Shown here piece by piece: positions 23,319 through 35,566 of a DNA stretch of 64,000 bases. Under the pieces are notes generated by a model, which saw only the letters and a program-made list of their open reading frames with translations, had not been told where the DNA came from and did no database searches. The translations under genes were made by a program, and so were the position numbers. Source of the stretch: Cylicocyclus nassatus (taxonomy: Eukaryota; Nematoda; Chromadorea; Rhabditida; Strongylidae). The stretch covers positions 32,987,441 to 33,051,440 of the forward strand of contig CATQJL010000316.1 of NCBI GenBank assembly GCA_958299035.1. Reading direction: 5' to 3'. Every line of letters begins with the position of its first letter. Position 1 is the stretch's first letter.

Positions 23319-23603
23319 ACTGGCTGGCAAACTCGGTTCTGCCTGGCCTTGTCAATAACATATTCGCAATCAGCATGCTTACTTACCCCTCACCCTGGCC
23401 AACACCCAGCCCCGTAGCTCAAACTTTGCAAAAATTCGATGAAATCGATAATGATCGATAACGAGAAATAGCCTACAACAGCGGCCCCGCCCCGAAGTGT
23501 ATGCGTGCCAAGTTTGGTCCGGAACGCTTCAAAAATGAATTTTTTTTTTCGGAGCAGACACAAAGCTAGACATGCAGACAAAAACTTTCAGCTTTTTACT
23601 TTA
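23319..23603 (-). mobile_element. Decayed Helitron copy
   Basis: Starts with ACTGGCTGGCAAACTCGGTTCTGCC, a mutated reverse of the GGCGGAGCCGGGTAAGCCAGCTAG end, and contains the conserved 'gaagtgtatgcgtgccaagtttggtcc' body and a mutated CAGCTTTTTACTTTAGG 5' end. Older than the 9960 copy. Confidence 0.65.
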
Positions 23604-24210
23604 GGCAATGGTAGGAGAGACTCAAAAGGAGCGAAGGTTTGATTTGCTATTTCCGGCTAATTACTTTTTTAGATAGCACGAAAAAGCGAGATCATATAAG
23701 TGTTTGCATAAATTTGACAATAAGCATGTGAGGCTTCCAGGTTTCGGGGGGGGGAAGGAAGGAGAGGGGAGACAGGGCATAAGTAGCGTCATGTTCATTA
23801 TCCAAAGTTCATGCGCAATACAAATTACGTCGTCGCGTTTAAGCCAAAACTGAAGGATTAATGAATGCAAAAGAACAGTGCCTTCTAATTTCACTATCGG
23901 CTAATTGAACTGCTTCCATGTTGCTACATACCATGCTGTTTGATAACCTTCATCAACTCTTTTAATTTATGTTCAACGCTTTTGTTGGAAAAAGGAAACA
24001 CCTGACTGTGCTACATGTGCCTGAAAGACTACTTCCATACATCTGCTTCGAAGTTGATTCCGATATTAAAAGCGCTTTGAGACAGGTATCATGTAAAGTA
24101 GTTCTGATTATTCGCTCATCTGCCGAAACGGAAAGTGAGATGTCAGGAGTCACTTTTAGGATACCGCTCGTTTCGAACTGTATATCTGATGACACAAAAT
24201 CCCGCCTGAG

Positions 24211-24340
24211 GCACAAGCCATGGGTGATCCACTTTATCCGCCTTAACCATTCATCCACTTCGCTATTGGTCAAATCATTGACTGGCCAATGTCGAAGTGG
24301 ATGAAGTGGATCAAAAGGATTAAGCGGTATAGCGCATGCC
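24211..24340. repeat. Hairpin element built on GATCCACTT/TATCCGCC repeats
   Basis: A palindrome of about 130 bases: GATCCACTT...CATCCACTTCG, then a central ATTGGTCAAATCATTGACTGGCCAAT, then the inverted arm with GAAGTGGATGAAGTGGATC. The same design and centre recur at 29477-29605. Short non-autonomous palindromic element. Confidence 0.65.
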
Positions 24341-24572
24341 TTAGTTTTCTCCAAGTGTTGCTAATATAGTCGTCCTCACCCCACTAGAAATTTGATGGAC
24401 AAATTCGAATATGGACTAGAGCCGGCCGATTGCGCTAAAGCGTGACTCACTGCCCTTATCAAGCTTGCACATGTTCTTCCTTTGTTTCGTTCTTTGTTTG
24501 TTAATTCTGTGCACTAACAATGTTCATAACTACAATTTATGGTTCTGTCAATTTTTAGTGACCTCTCATACC

Positions 24573-24895
24573 ATGGGCCTCGTGTATGTGGTTCTGATTT
24601 TAAGTGAGCTTATGGAAACGATGCTGTGGGAAATTCGTGATGTCAGAGTCAAGTACGTTTCAGCATATGTAAGTTATCGAAAGGTTACGAACAAAAATTT
24701 TTGATTGAACCGCTCACTTGAAAACAGAGCTCGAGAAGGTGCATACAATTTGAAACATTACTTTCACAACAGCGAAGTGTAATTCCAATAACGAACATTG
24801 TTGGCACATGGAAATCAGCCTGCAACAAAGAACAAAAAAGGAAGAGCAAGCTGATGAACGAGCTCAAATTGGTGGCTGAGAATGCAGCGTTCTAG
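24573..24895 (+). CDS. Small two-exon gene, unrecognised
   Basis: An acceptor CAATTTTTAG lies 14 bases before ATG at 24573. Exon 24573-24668 encodes MGLVYVVLILSELMETMLWE... and ends at a donor GTAAGTTA. After a 104-base intron ending TTTCACAACAG, exon 24773-24895 continues in phase with RSVIPITNIVGTWKSACNKE... to ...AENAAF and a TAG. The joined product is 72 residues: a hydrophobic N-terminus (possible signal peptide or anchor) and a basic, leucine-spaced C-terminus that could form a helix or short coiled coil. No family recognised. Alternatively it is the remainder of a longer gene. Confidence 0.4.
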
Positions 24896-25263
24896 TGCAA
24901 CAGGCCTGCTCCAGTTCAATTTAATCTGTCCACGGATGTCTAGTAGGGTGAGGAATACTATGGAAAACAGTATTTTACAGAACAAGACTCATATGTCTTG
25001 AAACTAGACCAAAGAAAAAAACGTTGTCTCTTCCTGGAAAAGTGTGTTCCAATCCTAATGAATACTTACATAATACAAACCAAGTAAAATTGATTAGCAA
25101 ATATCAATATATGCTTCGCTTTCAAAACGAAGACATAAACAATAAGATCTGATTGTTATTGACAGTTTAGCGCATGTGATCTTTGAAGGAACGAGAGCCT
25201 GATGAATAAGTCTTCTGGAAATTTATTACAACCTCTGAAGGAAGATGCTCGACCTTTCTGTTA

Positions 25264-26213
25264 TTAGGTTGTCCGGAAATTAATGTCCGTTTTGAATTTC
25301 AACCGCAATAAGTCATATATTTTTCATTCCTGAATAGGATTCAAGATACCATTCGATAGAGCAAAGCAAGCTCTACAAGATGGCTGTCTTGCTTTAGCAT
25401 CAGCTCTAATCCACCTCGAGTTTCGAACCAAAAACCAAAAAGACCCAACTGCCTGAAAAATCGAGAAAAAGCATAACTCAATTCATAAGAGACCTAGAAA
25501 AATTCTAACTTGCTCACGTAAACACCATCCACATAAGACACATATGTACGCCATTGCCGTATTTTTTCCTCTGTTAGAAATCAAGAAAACGAAAATTTTC
25601 ATGCTTTTGCCAAAGTGATGCTGTGTCGTCCCTACATAAGTAGATGTGTACTACAAATCTGTAGAATTGCAATCGTAAATTTCCAGCTCTCTACAAGCTT
25701 TAGTTCTCGAGAAATTTGAATTTTAGCTTGGACCACCTGACTAATGAAAGCTATATTCGATATTTCTCGAGAACTAAAGCTTGTAGAGAGCTGAAAATTT
25801 AAGTCTGTACTTCAACAGACTTGTAGTATACAGCTACCTATGTGGAGACGGCACAGCATCACTTTGGCAAAAGCATGGAAATTTTCGTTTTCTTGATTTC
25901 TAACAGAGGAAAAAATACGGCGATGGCGTACATATGTGTCTTATGTGGACAGTGTTTACGTGAGCAAGTTAGAATTTTTGTGGGATTTTTTTGAATTGAG
26001 TTATGATTTTTCTCGATTTTTCAGGCAGTTGGATCTTTTTAGTTTTTGGCTCGAAACTCGAGGTGGATTAGAGCTGATGCTAAAGCAAGACTGTCATCTT
26101 GTAGAGCTTGCTTTGCTTTATCGAATGGTATCTTGAATCCTATTCAGGAATGAAAAATGTATGACTTATTGCGGTTGAAATTCAAAACGGACATTAAATT
26201 CCGGACAACCTAA
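25264..26213. mobile_element. 950-base near-complete palindrome with mariner-type ends
   Basis: Begins TTAGGTTGTCCGGAAATTAA and ends with the inverse, flanked by TA on both sides. The two halves (25264-25735 and about 25745-26213) are close inverted copies, with only a few bases at the centre. No transposase frame. A transcript would fold into a hairpin of more than 450 base pairs. It has landed next to the 3' part of the membrane-protein candidate at 26248-26689. Confidence 0.85.
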
Positions 26214-26247
26214 TATATTATTCTTTGTTGCCCCACTGCCATTGCAG

Positions 26248-26689
26248 TCATTTGCTTCTGCTCTGAATGGACAACCATAGTACAAACATTTTTTGCTCAT
26301 GCGATCTCCTTAAGTGATAACCAATGAAATGTTTTGTACATAAATAGTGGAAAAGAGCGCAGCAGTTAACACACTTATGTAAGGAATTGATACAAAGTCG
26401 ATTACTAGAGTTATTTGACACCAGCCGTACCAACAACAGCAGCAAATACGACAGGTAAACGGCGGTAATGGTGGTAAAGATGGCTGGCTCATAAACTGGA
26501 TTCGCATTTGAACACAATATATTTGACTGTTTTCACTAAGACATTCGACAACTTTGATCATCAAGCCTGGGCGCAAAAATTTACATTTTTTTCGTTTCTC
26601 GAATACGCGCACTTACAGCCGCGTAGGTTTCTTGTTGAATATAGTGTCCCTGCAGACAACGACAACTCTTGTCCGTCAACAATTGGCAT
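26248..26689 (-). CDS. Membrane protein candidate, two exons
   Basis: Minus-strand exon 26617-26689 starts MPIVDGQELSLSAGTLYSTR and leaves at phase 1 through a strong GTAAGTGCG donor. Exon 26248-26495 enters in matching phase after GCGAATCCAG and encodes FYEPAIFTTITAVYLSYLLL..., a membrane span, followed by a Cys-containing segment to a stop. An acceptor TCTATCAG at 26763-26770 lies 73 bases upstream of the start. The real gene may splice out of the second exon earlier and continue beyond the foldback at 25264-26213, where a TTTCCAG acceptor occurs near 25220. No family recognised. Confidence 0.33.
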
Positions 26690-27533
26690 TGCGAGTTTCC
26701 GAACGAGTGTTTTTGGTGTTTCTGTTTCTTTGCTTGTTCGCTGCTATTTATATAACTCATCACTGATAGAGGAGAAAAGATAAGTTAACGAGTAGTTTCT
26801 GTTTTCTAAATAGTTAATCGCTTAATTCTCAGCTATCTACCTGAAAGCCACGTCGCGTCACTTTCATTTATGTTTTTGTCACTTCTTGCCTCTTCCTTTT
26901 TGTGAAGCATTTCTTCAAATAGTATGCTCTGCAGCAACTTCGATTCAACCTAATCGCGTGATACAAACGATAAGTCATACCTAAAAGTCTAAACAATGAT
27001 TTAGCCATCTAAGAAGCAGAATCTAATTTGTCAATTACCTTTTTCTCTTCTAGTAATGATGACTGCCTAAAAGGCAAAGAATAAGCAATGAACACATAGA
27101 AAACATTCGCTTCAACTCTCATTGGCAATTATTGACGCACAAGCGTTGTCGCACTTGCAGAAGCACTATATTAAACAAGGAATCTACTCGACTGTAGACA
27201 CAGCTTATCGATTCGTTGTTCCGGAGTTCTTGTATTGAGATTATGCTGTCGAGGGAACCGACTCTATCATGGCATTTGATCAAAACCGCAGTTCGCTACA
27301 GACTTGCGCAAACTGCTCATATCTTCCGCGGTAGCTTTTCACATTTCAAAGTGTTAAGATTATTGTGATGAAGCGATTGATTTGATGAACTTAATTTGAA
27401 GTTACACTACTAATGAAGATGAGGAAATATCTAAACTGCTTCAAATATTTCTTACCACATTTCTGTCATGCAATTTCTTGAAATATTACCTATCATTATA
27501 GGCCTCGTAACATTCGCGTTCCCTTTGTAACTA

Positions 27534-28223
27534 GAGGGTGGTCCACATGAGATGTGATGCACAAAAGCTTTCGTAACTTCGATAGAACTCAATAAAGTTA
27601 AAAGCTTTTGTTTACATCGAATAGACAAAGTTTCCGTATAGGACTTTGTAGATTACTTTTGGGATATCCATCTTTGGCTTCGATGAAAGAATTTATCCTG
27701 CTCGCAGAATTGAAATGCGCGCAATGGTCTTTGACGGAACTTCGTCCCAGAATCTCCTTCTAACAAGTCCGAAATGGATGTGGAAGAGAGGGCGTTTTTC
27801 TCACAGATAGGCCAGGAAGAGAATTGTAGTTTCAAGAATGTTCGGTGGAAAGGCCGAACAGTGTTTTTTCATAGGTGGCCCACATAATGTTCAACATTGC
27901 TCGTTTGCCGCGACTGCCTTTTTCCGGTGCAGACTACTCGAGTTGCAGTGGTCTTCCGGCCTCTGAAGAAGACGAAAGGCGTCGAAACGTAAGGCCGTGA
28001 TTGGAAGAAATAAAGATCACTTCTCAAACCTGTACGGCACAAAAGAAATTTGAACTTACGACACATGCCAAGGTTTCATGAAAACGGGACTTGGAAATTA
28101 GCTAGAAGTTTTCATACAGAATTTTCCTCTCTATCAGGTAAGGACAGAAGCTTTTAATTTCATTCAGTCCATGCAAAGTCATAATATTTTCTCGTTGTGT
28201 CACACTTCATGTGGACCACCCTG
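27534..28223. mobile_element. Mariner-type MITE (CAGGGTGGTCCACATGA ends)
   Basis: The left end GAGGGTGGTCCACATGAGAT and the reverse of the right end CAGGGTGGTCCACATGAAGT match, with TA on each side. An inner copy 'ggtggcccacataatg' occurs near 27875. No transposase frame. Confidence 0.75.
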
Positions 28224-29476
28224 TACATAGGTCAAAGCAATCCGAAAGCTCTACAGCTCTACAGCTCTAGAAGTAGAATTTGCATTGCTATTTCAATTTA
28301 AAGTTCAAGTAACCAAACACATGTACTTGCTTGAGATGTTACGAAATTTCGCCTCAATCATTGCGAAAGTTCTAAACCTTCTTCAGACAGAGGGGTTTAA
28401 AGAATTCAAAAACTTGTTTGCAAATTATCCTTGCTTCTTCTAGTCACTCAACGATGTCCTGAAGTAAAGCTCTTCTTAAATATCTGCAACTCTCGTAGCC
28501 TATATGCTAACTAATGACGTAAAGGGAAGAAGGGTGTAAGTTTTATCGAAAGTTGTATTTCAAATCATGCAAAAAGATTGTTGATTTTGCCGCAATGCTC
28601 ATAGGGCTGGCAAGCATTCTTCAAAGCACTGAACTGCCGACATTGAGTTGGTGTCATAGTAAACAATCAAGATGGGGAATATGGGTTCACAAAACAAAAT
28701 AAAAAATTTATTTTGAATGTTGAAGGCTTTACAACGAAAAAACTGAAGGGAATACCGCTTAGCGACAAGATTATACGTCGATAGCTGTGACCGAAATGGA
28801 GTTTGCAGTTTGCTAATGTGTTCGAAACGTTTTGAGCTAATAGCATTGATACGCGACCGATTTGCGTTCCACAGATCCTCGCGTAAGATTAAAACTATGT
28901 GAATAGTAATACACAGATTTAAACGATGATAATGCTAGCAAATCGGCGTAAGTTGTTCAAATAAAGGGAATCTTGGAAATAAAAGTATGACAAAATGTCA
29001 TAAAAACGATGGTTAGCATATGCCTGCGAACAGTATACCGTTACGCTAAATTTCAACTTTAATTGCCCTTATTTGTCTAAGGATATCGCGTCTTAGGGCT
29101 GATATACCCTGAAAACAGAAACAACTTTTCTGTAATATTTTTCAGGCTAAAAATGAGTTATAACAAATTTGTTGCAGTTTAAAACGGGAAAACGCGCTTG
29201 CATGCACAAGAAAGCAAGCGAAGATGCTTTATAATCTCGCTGATGAGTGGTTTTTTTACGCCGGCGAGTTGTTGCTGCTTCCAGCTGCGTCGTTACGAAC
29301 AGAATGATATATACTGTTGCGGGGTTTTGTTACGAAGTCAAGGTTTCGGACTAAAGCAAAATGCCGAGTCTGCTTTCTTTCATGCTCGTCTGCGCCTATA
29401 CATGTTGCGCGCTACCTTAATATCCCAAACGCGGGGCTCGGAGTGTGGCGCTTGATAGGCTAATGGCACTTAGGCA
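28224..29476. other. Gene-free stretch
   Basis: AT-rich with one GC-richer open segment on the plus strand (29198-29455) that lacks splice sites and recognisable homology. Nothing else supported. Confidence 0.3.
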
Positions 29477-29605
29477 GGCGCCATACTTGATCCGCTTGTT
29501 CCGCTTGATCCACTTCATCCACTTCACTATTGGTTAGTTCATTGAATTGCCAATGATGAAGCGGATCAAGCGGATCAAGTGGATCAAGCGGATCAAGTAT
29601 GGCGC
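29477..29605. repeat. Hairpin element of GATCAAGCG repeats
   Basis: A palindrome of about 129 bases whose arms are tandem nine-base GATCAAGCG/GATCAAGTG units and whose centre is CACTATTGGTTAGTTCATTGAATTGCCAATG. The outermost bases are GGCGCCATACTTG and the inverse. Second copy of the design at 24211-24340. Confidence 0.7.
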
Positions 29606-29633
29606 GTGCTTTACAAGGAAAGACAGAGAACTT

Positions 29634-30014
29634 ACAAGGGAAATGACATCGGTAGAAGCGGCGTTTCCATGTGAGATGTAAATGCCTTACAGAAGATAAA
29701 ACGATGATTCCAAATCTGCTTCAAATATCTGCAAAGCGGTACTGAGAGGGAAGTCACTGGAATTTTCTAGTTCATATCTTTTATCGAATATAAGTATGCT
29801 AGTCATTACTGCTTGCAAGAGCTTGAAAGACCTGACCGCCTGTTTTTGTGCCTTAGCCAAACCTTGAATTTTCAACTCGAAAAATTCTCATGACTTCGCT
29901 CACAGAAGCGCTTTGCAAACGTCGAAAGTAGATTTGGAATTAAGGTTCCATGCTCTGTAAGGTAGTACACATTTCATACGGTAACTCCACTTCGACCTAG
30001 TATCCTCCCCTTGT
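29634..30014. mobile_element. MITE of the ACAAGGGAAGGATAC family
   Basis: Left arm from ACAAGGGAAATGACATC with 'ccatgtgagatgtaaatgcc' and 'gattccaaatctgctt'; right arm the inverted equivalents ending AGTATCCTCCCCTTGT. Interior without coding capacity. Confidence 0.7.
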
Positions 30015-30283
30015 TAAAATCGCGTTTTGAGATGAGAAAGATATTTGGGATTAGTTTCGAACGCTGATATCATAAGCTGTTCCTAGCTGCGGCACGTTAT
30101 TTTGAATCGAGTTATCGACTTTTTTCTGTGCCAAAAGAGATTAATATTATTCAAAGCAAGGAGGTCACAGGAGCCTATCGATGCTGTTTGCTAGATGTTC
30201 TTGATACAATGAAAAAATAAGCTCGGCAACGTCGTCTGCATCAAAGATGGACATATGATTATCAAATCTACAAAATCGCGTAA

Positions 30284-30483
30284 GGCCCCGGGCAGACTTC
30301 ACGCGATTTGATCGTCGCGACTGAGTCGCGACGAGACAACTGTTACAATATCATTCCATGCCGATCAACTTGCATTCGGTTGTGATACTTTTCCAGCCCG
30401 AAATTTTTGAATGTGAAATGAAAATGAATGGAAATCTTGGCGAAGATCGCGACGATTGAGTCGCGTGAAGTCTGACGGGGGCC
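30284..30483. mobile_element. PIF/Harbinger-like MITE with TAA duplication
   Basis: 200 bases flanked by TAA (30281-30283 and 30484-30486). Ends GGCCCCGGGCAGACTTCACG and, in reverse, GGCCCCCGTCAGACTTCACG, followed by GTCGCGAC-type inner palindromes. A three-base TWA duplication is the PIF/Harbinger hallmark. Confidence 0.7.
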
Positions 30484-30517
30484 TAAAAGAACAAAATTGA
30501 AGAAACTACAGATAATA

Positions 30518-31423
30518 TTAGGTTGATTCATAATTAATGCACGTTTTCTATAAATCAATTTTCAACCAAGATAATTCTTTTTTGAAAAGACATTTTTGGG
30601 CGCAATAAAAACTACTGTAACCCTCAAACCAGTGGCTATAAAACAGATACTTTTGCGTGACTGTATCTATCACAAAAAAGATTTCTCTGGCTTGAAGATT
30701 GCCAACAACTTTTTTCAAAAGCCTCTGTTTTAAGAGAGCATAAATTATGTTTAAATGAAGTAGGATAAAGCAGACTTCGATCATCGTGTAGTCAAGGGTC
30801 TCTTGAGCAGTAACGCCAAGCTTGGATTTTGAGGAAAAAAATTTGAAAGAAGATATCGCGAAAAAGTCGAAAGTAGTCACTTTTTTCTGGCATCTCGGCG
30901 GGTTCAAAAATCGGTCATTTTTGAAATTATTTCATTAATCTCCGCTGAAAAGTGAGAAAACCCTAGCGCTTTCCTACCTTCAAATGAACTAGGCCTACCC
31001 TTGCTGGACAGTGCAAAAGACCTGCAATCGCCTTTTGCTTCAAAGTTTTATGTGGCACGGAAGGGTCGCAACAATCATTGAAGTTCGCAATTGAGTTCTC
31101 GGCTCAGAATTCATGGAAAATTTCGTTCAAATAGCATCGTGTAGCACAAAGTTTCCTAATCCTTGTGCATACTTTTTATAATTAATCCGCCTATTCCTCA
31201 TGGCAAAAAGAGTGAAAAGCAAAAATTTTGGGATTTAGTCTCTCTTATCTGAAGGCTCAGAACTTTGGAATGAACGGAGATGTACGAAAGCGAAAGGCAA
31301 GAGACTAGAAAGAACGCTCCTTTAGATAGCGTAAAAAGTTTTTGAGGGAATTGATTACACATCAGATAACAGCTCTTGGAGGAAGAGGTGAGAAAAACGT
31401 GCATTAATTATGAATCAACCTAA
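30518..31423. mobile_element. Mariner-type element (TTAGGTTGATTCATAATTAA ends)
   Basis: Perfectly matched ends of about 30 bases starting TTAGGTTGATTCATAATTAA, with TA on both sides. The intact ends suggest a fairly recent insertion. Interior open segments on the minus strand show no recognisable transposase motif. Confidence 0.8.
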
Positions 31424-32471
31424 TAGTAGCTAAAGATAATACATAATTTTCTAAAAACACGTTTTTTCTCCAGAAATTCATTCAATTTAGGAAATGGGTT
31501 AACCTACGTTTCATAAAAGTGTCGTAGTATTTCCGTAAAAGTAAAGATGCTAGAAAACGAGCTAAAACTGAAACTAGGTTTAACAAAGTAAAGAGTGAAC
31601 CAGATTCAAATGCCCTGTGGCATCTCGCAATGCAAGGCGCCTCTCGGCACGTAGCTGGGACATAAGGCCGCGTTATCTAATGACGATTACGGTATAATCG
31701 CGTGTTTCAGCGATCGCATTCGGACCCCTCCTTTGCTAATTGATGGCAACTCGGAGGAAGCAGGTGATGCAGGTGCCATCGTCTCAATGGCGTTGCGCGG
31801 TGAGTTGTTACCTGACCTCTCGGTGACCACTTGATTTGAAACTTCAAATGCGCATCGATAGCATAGGGTGGGCTCCGTCCGGTTTTTGAGTTCTTTTCTT
31901 CGCTTGATATTAGTAATGACACTGACAACAAGCAGTGTCAGTGTACTTTAGTATAGTGTCTCCAGATTGTATAAGTTAATTCAACCCATCCTGGTTGCGC
32001 GCTAGATAATTTGGTAGGCTACTTATATCGTTGTATTGGTTAAGCAGTAGGCCTCGCTTAACATTTAACAAGGAAAGTCAGGTGACTTAATGTTAAAATC
32101 GTGTTTCGATGTGACACCCTTATCATGCATTAAGGCGGCAGTTTGAGGTGAAATGATTAGTGATGCAAGAATATTGAATCTACCTTCCCTCAAAAATCTT
32201 TAAAAACTTTCGTATATATTCGCTTTAACGAGGGAAAGTTTTGAGTTGTCACCCGACGAGTGCGTACATAGCATGAAATAAACAACAGAATGAGATGCAT
32301 GAAAGTAGTGAATTTGCTGTGCGAATAATAATAATAATCAACTAATAATCAAATAATCAACTCCCTTAATTCCAAGATATGGTTTCAGCGGCGAAAGACT
32401 AATGCAGGAAGGAAGAATTCCATTTTATAATTTTTGATTCACTTTCTACGCATAATTTACATATTTTGCAG
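31424..32471. other. Gene-free stretch with a GC-richer patch
   Basis: 31610-31900 is GC-richer and has an open minus-strand segment without recognisable product. (AAT)n microsatellite at 32327-32350. No gene supported. Confidence 0.3.
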
Positions 32472-32544
32472 AAATTGTTACGGTATTTTCATGACTACAT
32501 ACTGCAGCGGAGTACTGGTTATGCAAAAAAACCCGGGAGCAGAT
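32472..32544 (+). CDS. Orphan cysteine-containing exon
   Basis: TATTTTGCAG precedes a 73-base exon encoding NCYGIFMTTYCSGVLVMQKN PGAD, ended by a donor GTGAGTAAAG. Entry is one base before the first full codon and exit is at phase 0. The two spaced Cys residues resemble small exons of secreted or Ly6/activin-receptor-like nematode proteins, but this is only an impression. No neighbouring exon could be joined. Confidence 0.28.
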
Positions 32545-33119
32545 GTGAGTAAAGTATTAATTAACAAGTACTTCATGTTTAGTGAAAAAGTGTGCGCATC
32601 AGAATCTTTTTCCGTTGATCCAGATCCCCACCTTTTGAGTATTATTTTTCTTTTCGTTCGACATAGAGTTTTGCATGAACAGACAGCACATTCTATAGTT
32701 TTTACAGGTTAAATTTACTTGTGTTGATCGTTTTAACATCTATTCTGTACTTTGTACACTGATTTTGTCGTTCTTGTGGCACTACATATTCTGCACCCGC
32801 AAAACAAGTTCCAATTATGCGTCCTTAATCGGTAGCTGTCGTTAGACTTTTGCTAGCATTCTACGGTAGTTGAACAACATTATTCGCTGGACTTAAGCTT
32901 GAATGTACTTTAAAATTGAGAAAAATTATTAGCAGTCTCTGTAAATGAAACCATTATTCACTGAAATGCGACCAACTGCTTCTTTCGAAACTTTATCAGC
33001 AAAACGTAACTCTAGTGGTTTGCTGTCTTCTATTCCCGGCTCTCCTCGGCTTGTCAGTAAACTTTGATAAGAACCACCATGCCTTTTTTCCGTACAACAA
33101 CTCCATGTCCCGTTCCCAC

Positions 33120-33526
33120 CTCCATATGCCAGTAACCTGCCTCCACTATACTTTCGTAATCAGCATCCTAGTTAACCCCTCTGGGTCAACCCCAGCATCA
33201 TGGCTCAAACTTTTCAATAATCGATAAATTCATTCAATTGGCAACTCCCAAAACTAACGTTGTGTTTGTACTCGGCACTCACTCAACCTCCTTGCGCCAG
33301 CCTCGTAGCTCACACTTTGAAAACACTTGGCAAGATCATCATTTGATGAAAAAAGCGGCCTACGATACCTGCCCCACCGCGAAGTGTATCTGTGCAATGT
33401 TTGGTCCTAACTGATTTAGAAACGGAATCTATTATTCGATGCACATACAGAGACAGACAGAACATGCATATATGCAGGCAGACATACATACCTAAAGACA
33501 AACATTTAGCCTTATATGGATAAAGA
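33120..33526 (-). mobile_element. Decayed Helitron copy
   Basis: Contains mutated versions of the family's body (gcgaagtgtatctgtgcaatg, cagacagaacatgcatatatg) and a 5' end remnant CATTTAGCCTTATATGGATAAAGA. 3' end not preserved; left limit approximate. Confidence 0.55.
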
Positions 33527-33539
33527 CATTTTCCTGTTG

Positions 33540-33910
33540 TCGACTCACCTGTATATGCCAGGACCCTGCCTCCACCATGCTTCCGTAAACAGCGACCCTC
33601 TTACTGCCCCCCCCCCCCACCTCCCCCCTCCCCTCCCTCCCCGGCTGTCAATTCTCAGCCGTATAGCCCAAACCTTGCAAGATGAAATCGATGGCAATCG
33701 ATCATTCCCAAAACTAATATTGCATTTGTAAACAGCATGATCATTTACAACACTATGCCAACTCCCACCCCATAACTTCGCAAAAATCTATAAATCGATG
33801 TCGACAATAACGAAAAGTAGCCTACGACAGGCGATCAGCACCGTATACTGTGCAAGGTTTGGCTGAACCAGAAATGGAATTTTCTATTTAGGACGTATGT
33901 ACAGACAGGC
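33540..33910 (-). mobile_element. Decayed Helitron copy with C-rich insertion
   Basis: Conserved Helitron-body words (aatcgatgtcgacaataacgaaaagtagcctac, ccagaaatggaattttctattt) are recognisable; a C-rich run (33608-33640) interrupts it. Ends lost. Confidence 0.55.
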
Positions 33911-34903
33911 AACTTGGGAAAAGATTATCGGGAGCATCGCGGCACAACCGCATCACTCGGCGGGTCGCGGACCTCATTGAAGGCCGCACTTCTTACACGT
34001 TATAGGTTAAGGCGCAACCCGTATGATGTATGCCGCAACGGTGGGGCTACCCTAAGTGTTGGCCGGACTAGGTATCGCTTCTAGTATGTGATTCTGTCTA
34101 ACATAGTTTGTTATGCTTACGACGTAAACTTCAGCAGTCGAGCGAGTGTTATCGAGAACATTGGATGATGAACGAGCAAATAAATTGCTCGATTTGCACT
34201 CAAGCTGACTTCGTCGGGGACAGGCTAAAAGATTCATTCGCTCTTCCTAGGTCTTACAAGCATGTTGATCGGGTCAACTATAGACGTTTAACGGGCACTT
34301 ACAGGATGCGCCAGCGGTCGCTTATCGGGTCCAATTGCCGGTTTACCGTGCAGCTCGCGGCATGGATGGTTGGCGGTCAGGCAAGTACCCGCGAACTTTT
34401 TGATGCAATTGCCTAAGCGGGCAGCTTCTCAACCTCCATTTTTTTGAATTATCCAGGCCTTTTCATGGCGCTGTTGAATATGACACCTAGAAAATGTAAA
34501 TCCCTTTTACCTTTCCTAAAGCTGCTTTGTGAAGAGTAAGCCTGGCGCTATCCTTGTCGAAAGCAAGCACTAACAGCTAAACAGCATGTGCTCGATTGTG
34601 TTTGCTATGTGAAAACGCGTTAAGGGCTAGGGACATTTGAGGAGATTGGCGTTGAAGAAAATTGGAGTGGTTCGTGAGGATCTCGTGGTCTGCACCTAAT
34701 TTCTCTGCTTAGACGCGCCTTAAGAGGTTTACTTTTGAGATGCAAATACGCGCAAAAATCTTCTGATTATCTTTTTAGGCCGATATGGTAGTATAACAAA
34801 GTGACACCGTCCGCACATGGTGATTCTGAATTACACATGTGTTGAAGTAGATGGGCTTTTGGTGTTTTCAGTTAACAAAAAAAATTTTGCCAGTCATTTT
34901 CAG
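33911..34903. other. Stretch without a supported gene
   Basis: 33920-34440 is GC-richer than its surroundings and has a plus-strand open segment (34108-34416) with no recognisable motif or splice sites. It may be an old retroposon fragment, but no reverse transcriptase motif is visible. The rest is AT-rich. Confidence 0.3.
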
Positions 34904-35097
34904 GTCAACGTGTGTATCGAAAAAAGAATAAATTTTTTGTTTTATCAGAATGTCATAAACTTTTCAATACATTTTATGGCGCATCTCAACAATCAATTCG
35001 GTTAGTCTGTTTGTACTGCAAAAGAATCTTGTCCATATCTTGTATGAGACATTATGCACGTCACTTTGCAATTTTGCGGAACATCGTTTTTGCGTTA
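34904..35097 (+). CDS. Orphan exon with a C2H2-like finger
   Basis: A CATTTTCAG acceptor precedes 194 bases encoding QRVYRKKNKFFVLSECHKLF... LVCLYCKRILSISCMRHYARH and more, ended by donor GTAATTGG. CxxC followed ten residues later by HxxxH resembles a C2H2 or BED-type zinc finger as found in transcription factors and transposases. No neighbouring exon was joined. Moderate splice signals only. Confidence 0.33.
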
Positions 35098-35566
35098 GTA
35101 ATTGGACAGAAAGTGACAAGAAAAGAACGTGTTTGACTACCACTTTAGATGAAATGAATGGAAAGTTGCATGGATTCAGTTCAGTGTAGGGCACATACAG
35201 AAATTTCGCGACAAAACAGATTGCTGATTTACGAAGCGATTACTACCCCGTATCAAAAAACCAGAACCAGCATAAAATTAGAATTGTGCTTCAATGGCAT
35301 CATCAATCACACAGCCACCAGAATTCTTTGCATAGCGTTTGCAGCAAAATTTGTCTTTGGTCGACAGATTTGTATAACGATCTGCGTGAACGGTGGAAGT
35401 TGATAAGGTGTGTGCCTTTCAGAATTTTGAAACTGATTTGCTTTGCGGTATAGGAAATTCCATATGAGTACTTATAAGCAAACCCAGTGAAAACATCCTA
35501 ATAAAAAAGTGTCTGCTTAAAATTCTTGACATTACTTCGGCGCAAAAGTTTTGTCATTCTTTAAAA

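Noticed and set aside
30548..30907. 119-codon minus-strand frame inside a mariner-type element
   Set aside because: Inspected for mariner transposase motifs and none was found.
34108..34416. 102-codon frame in a GC-richer patch
   Set aside because: No reverse transcriptase or other motif and no splice sites; left as unassigned sequence.
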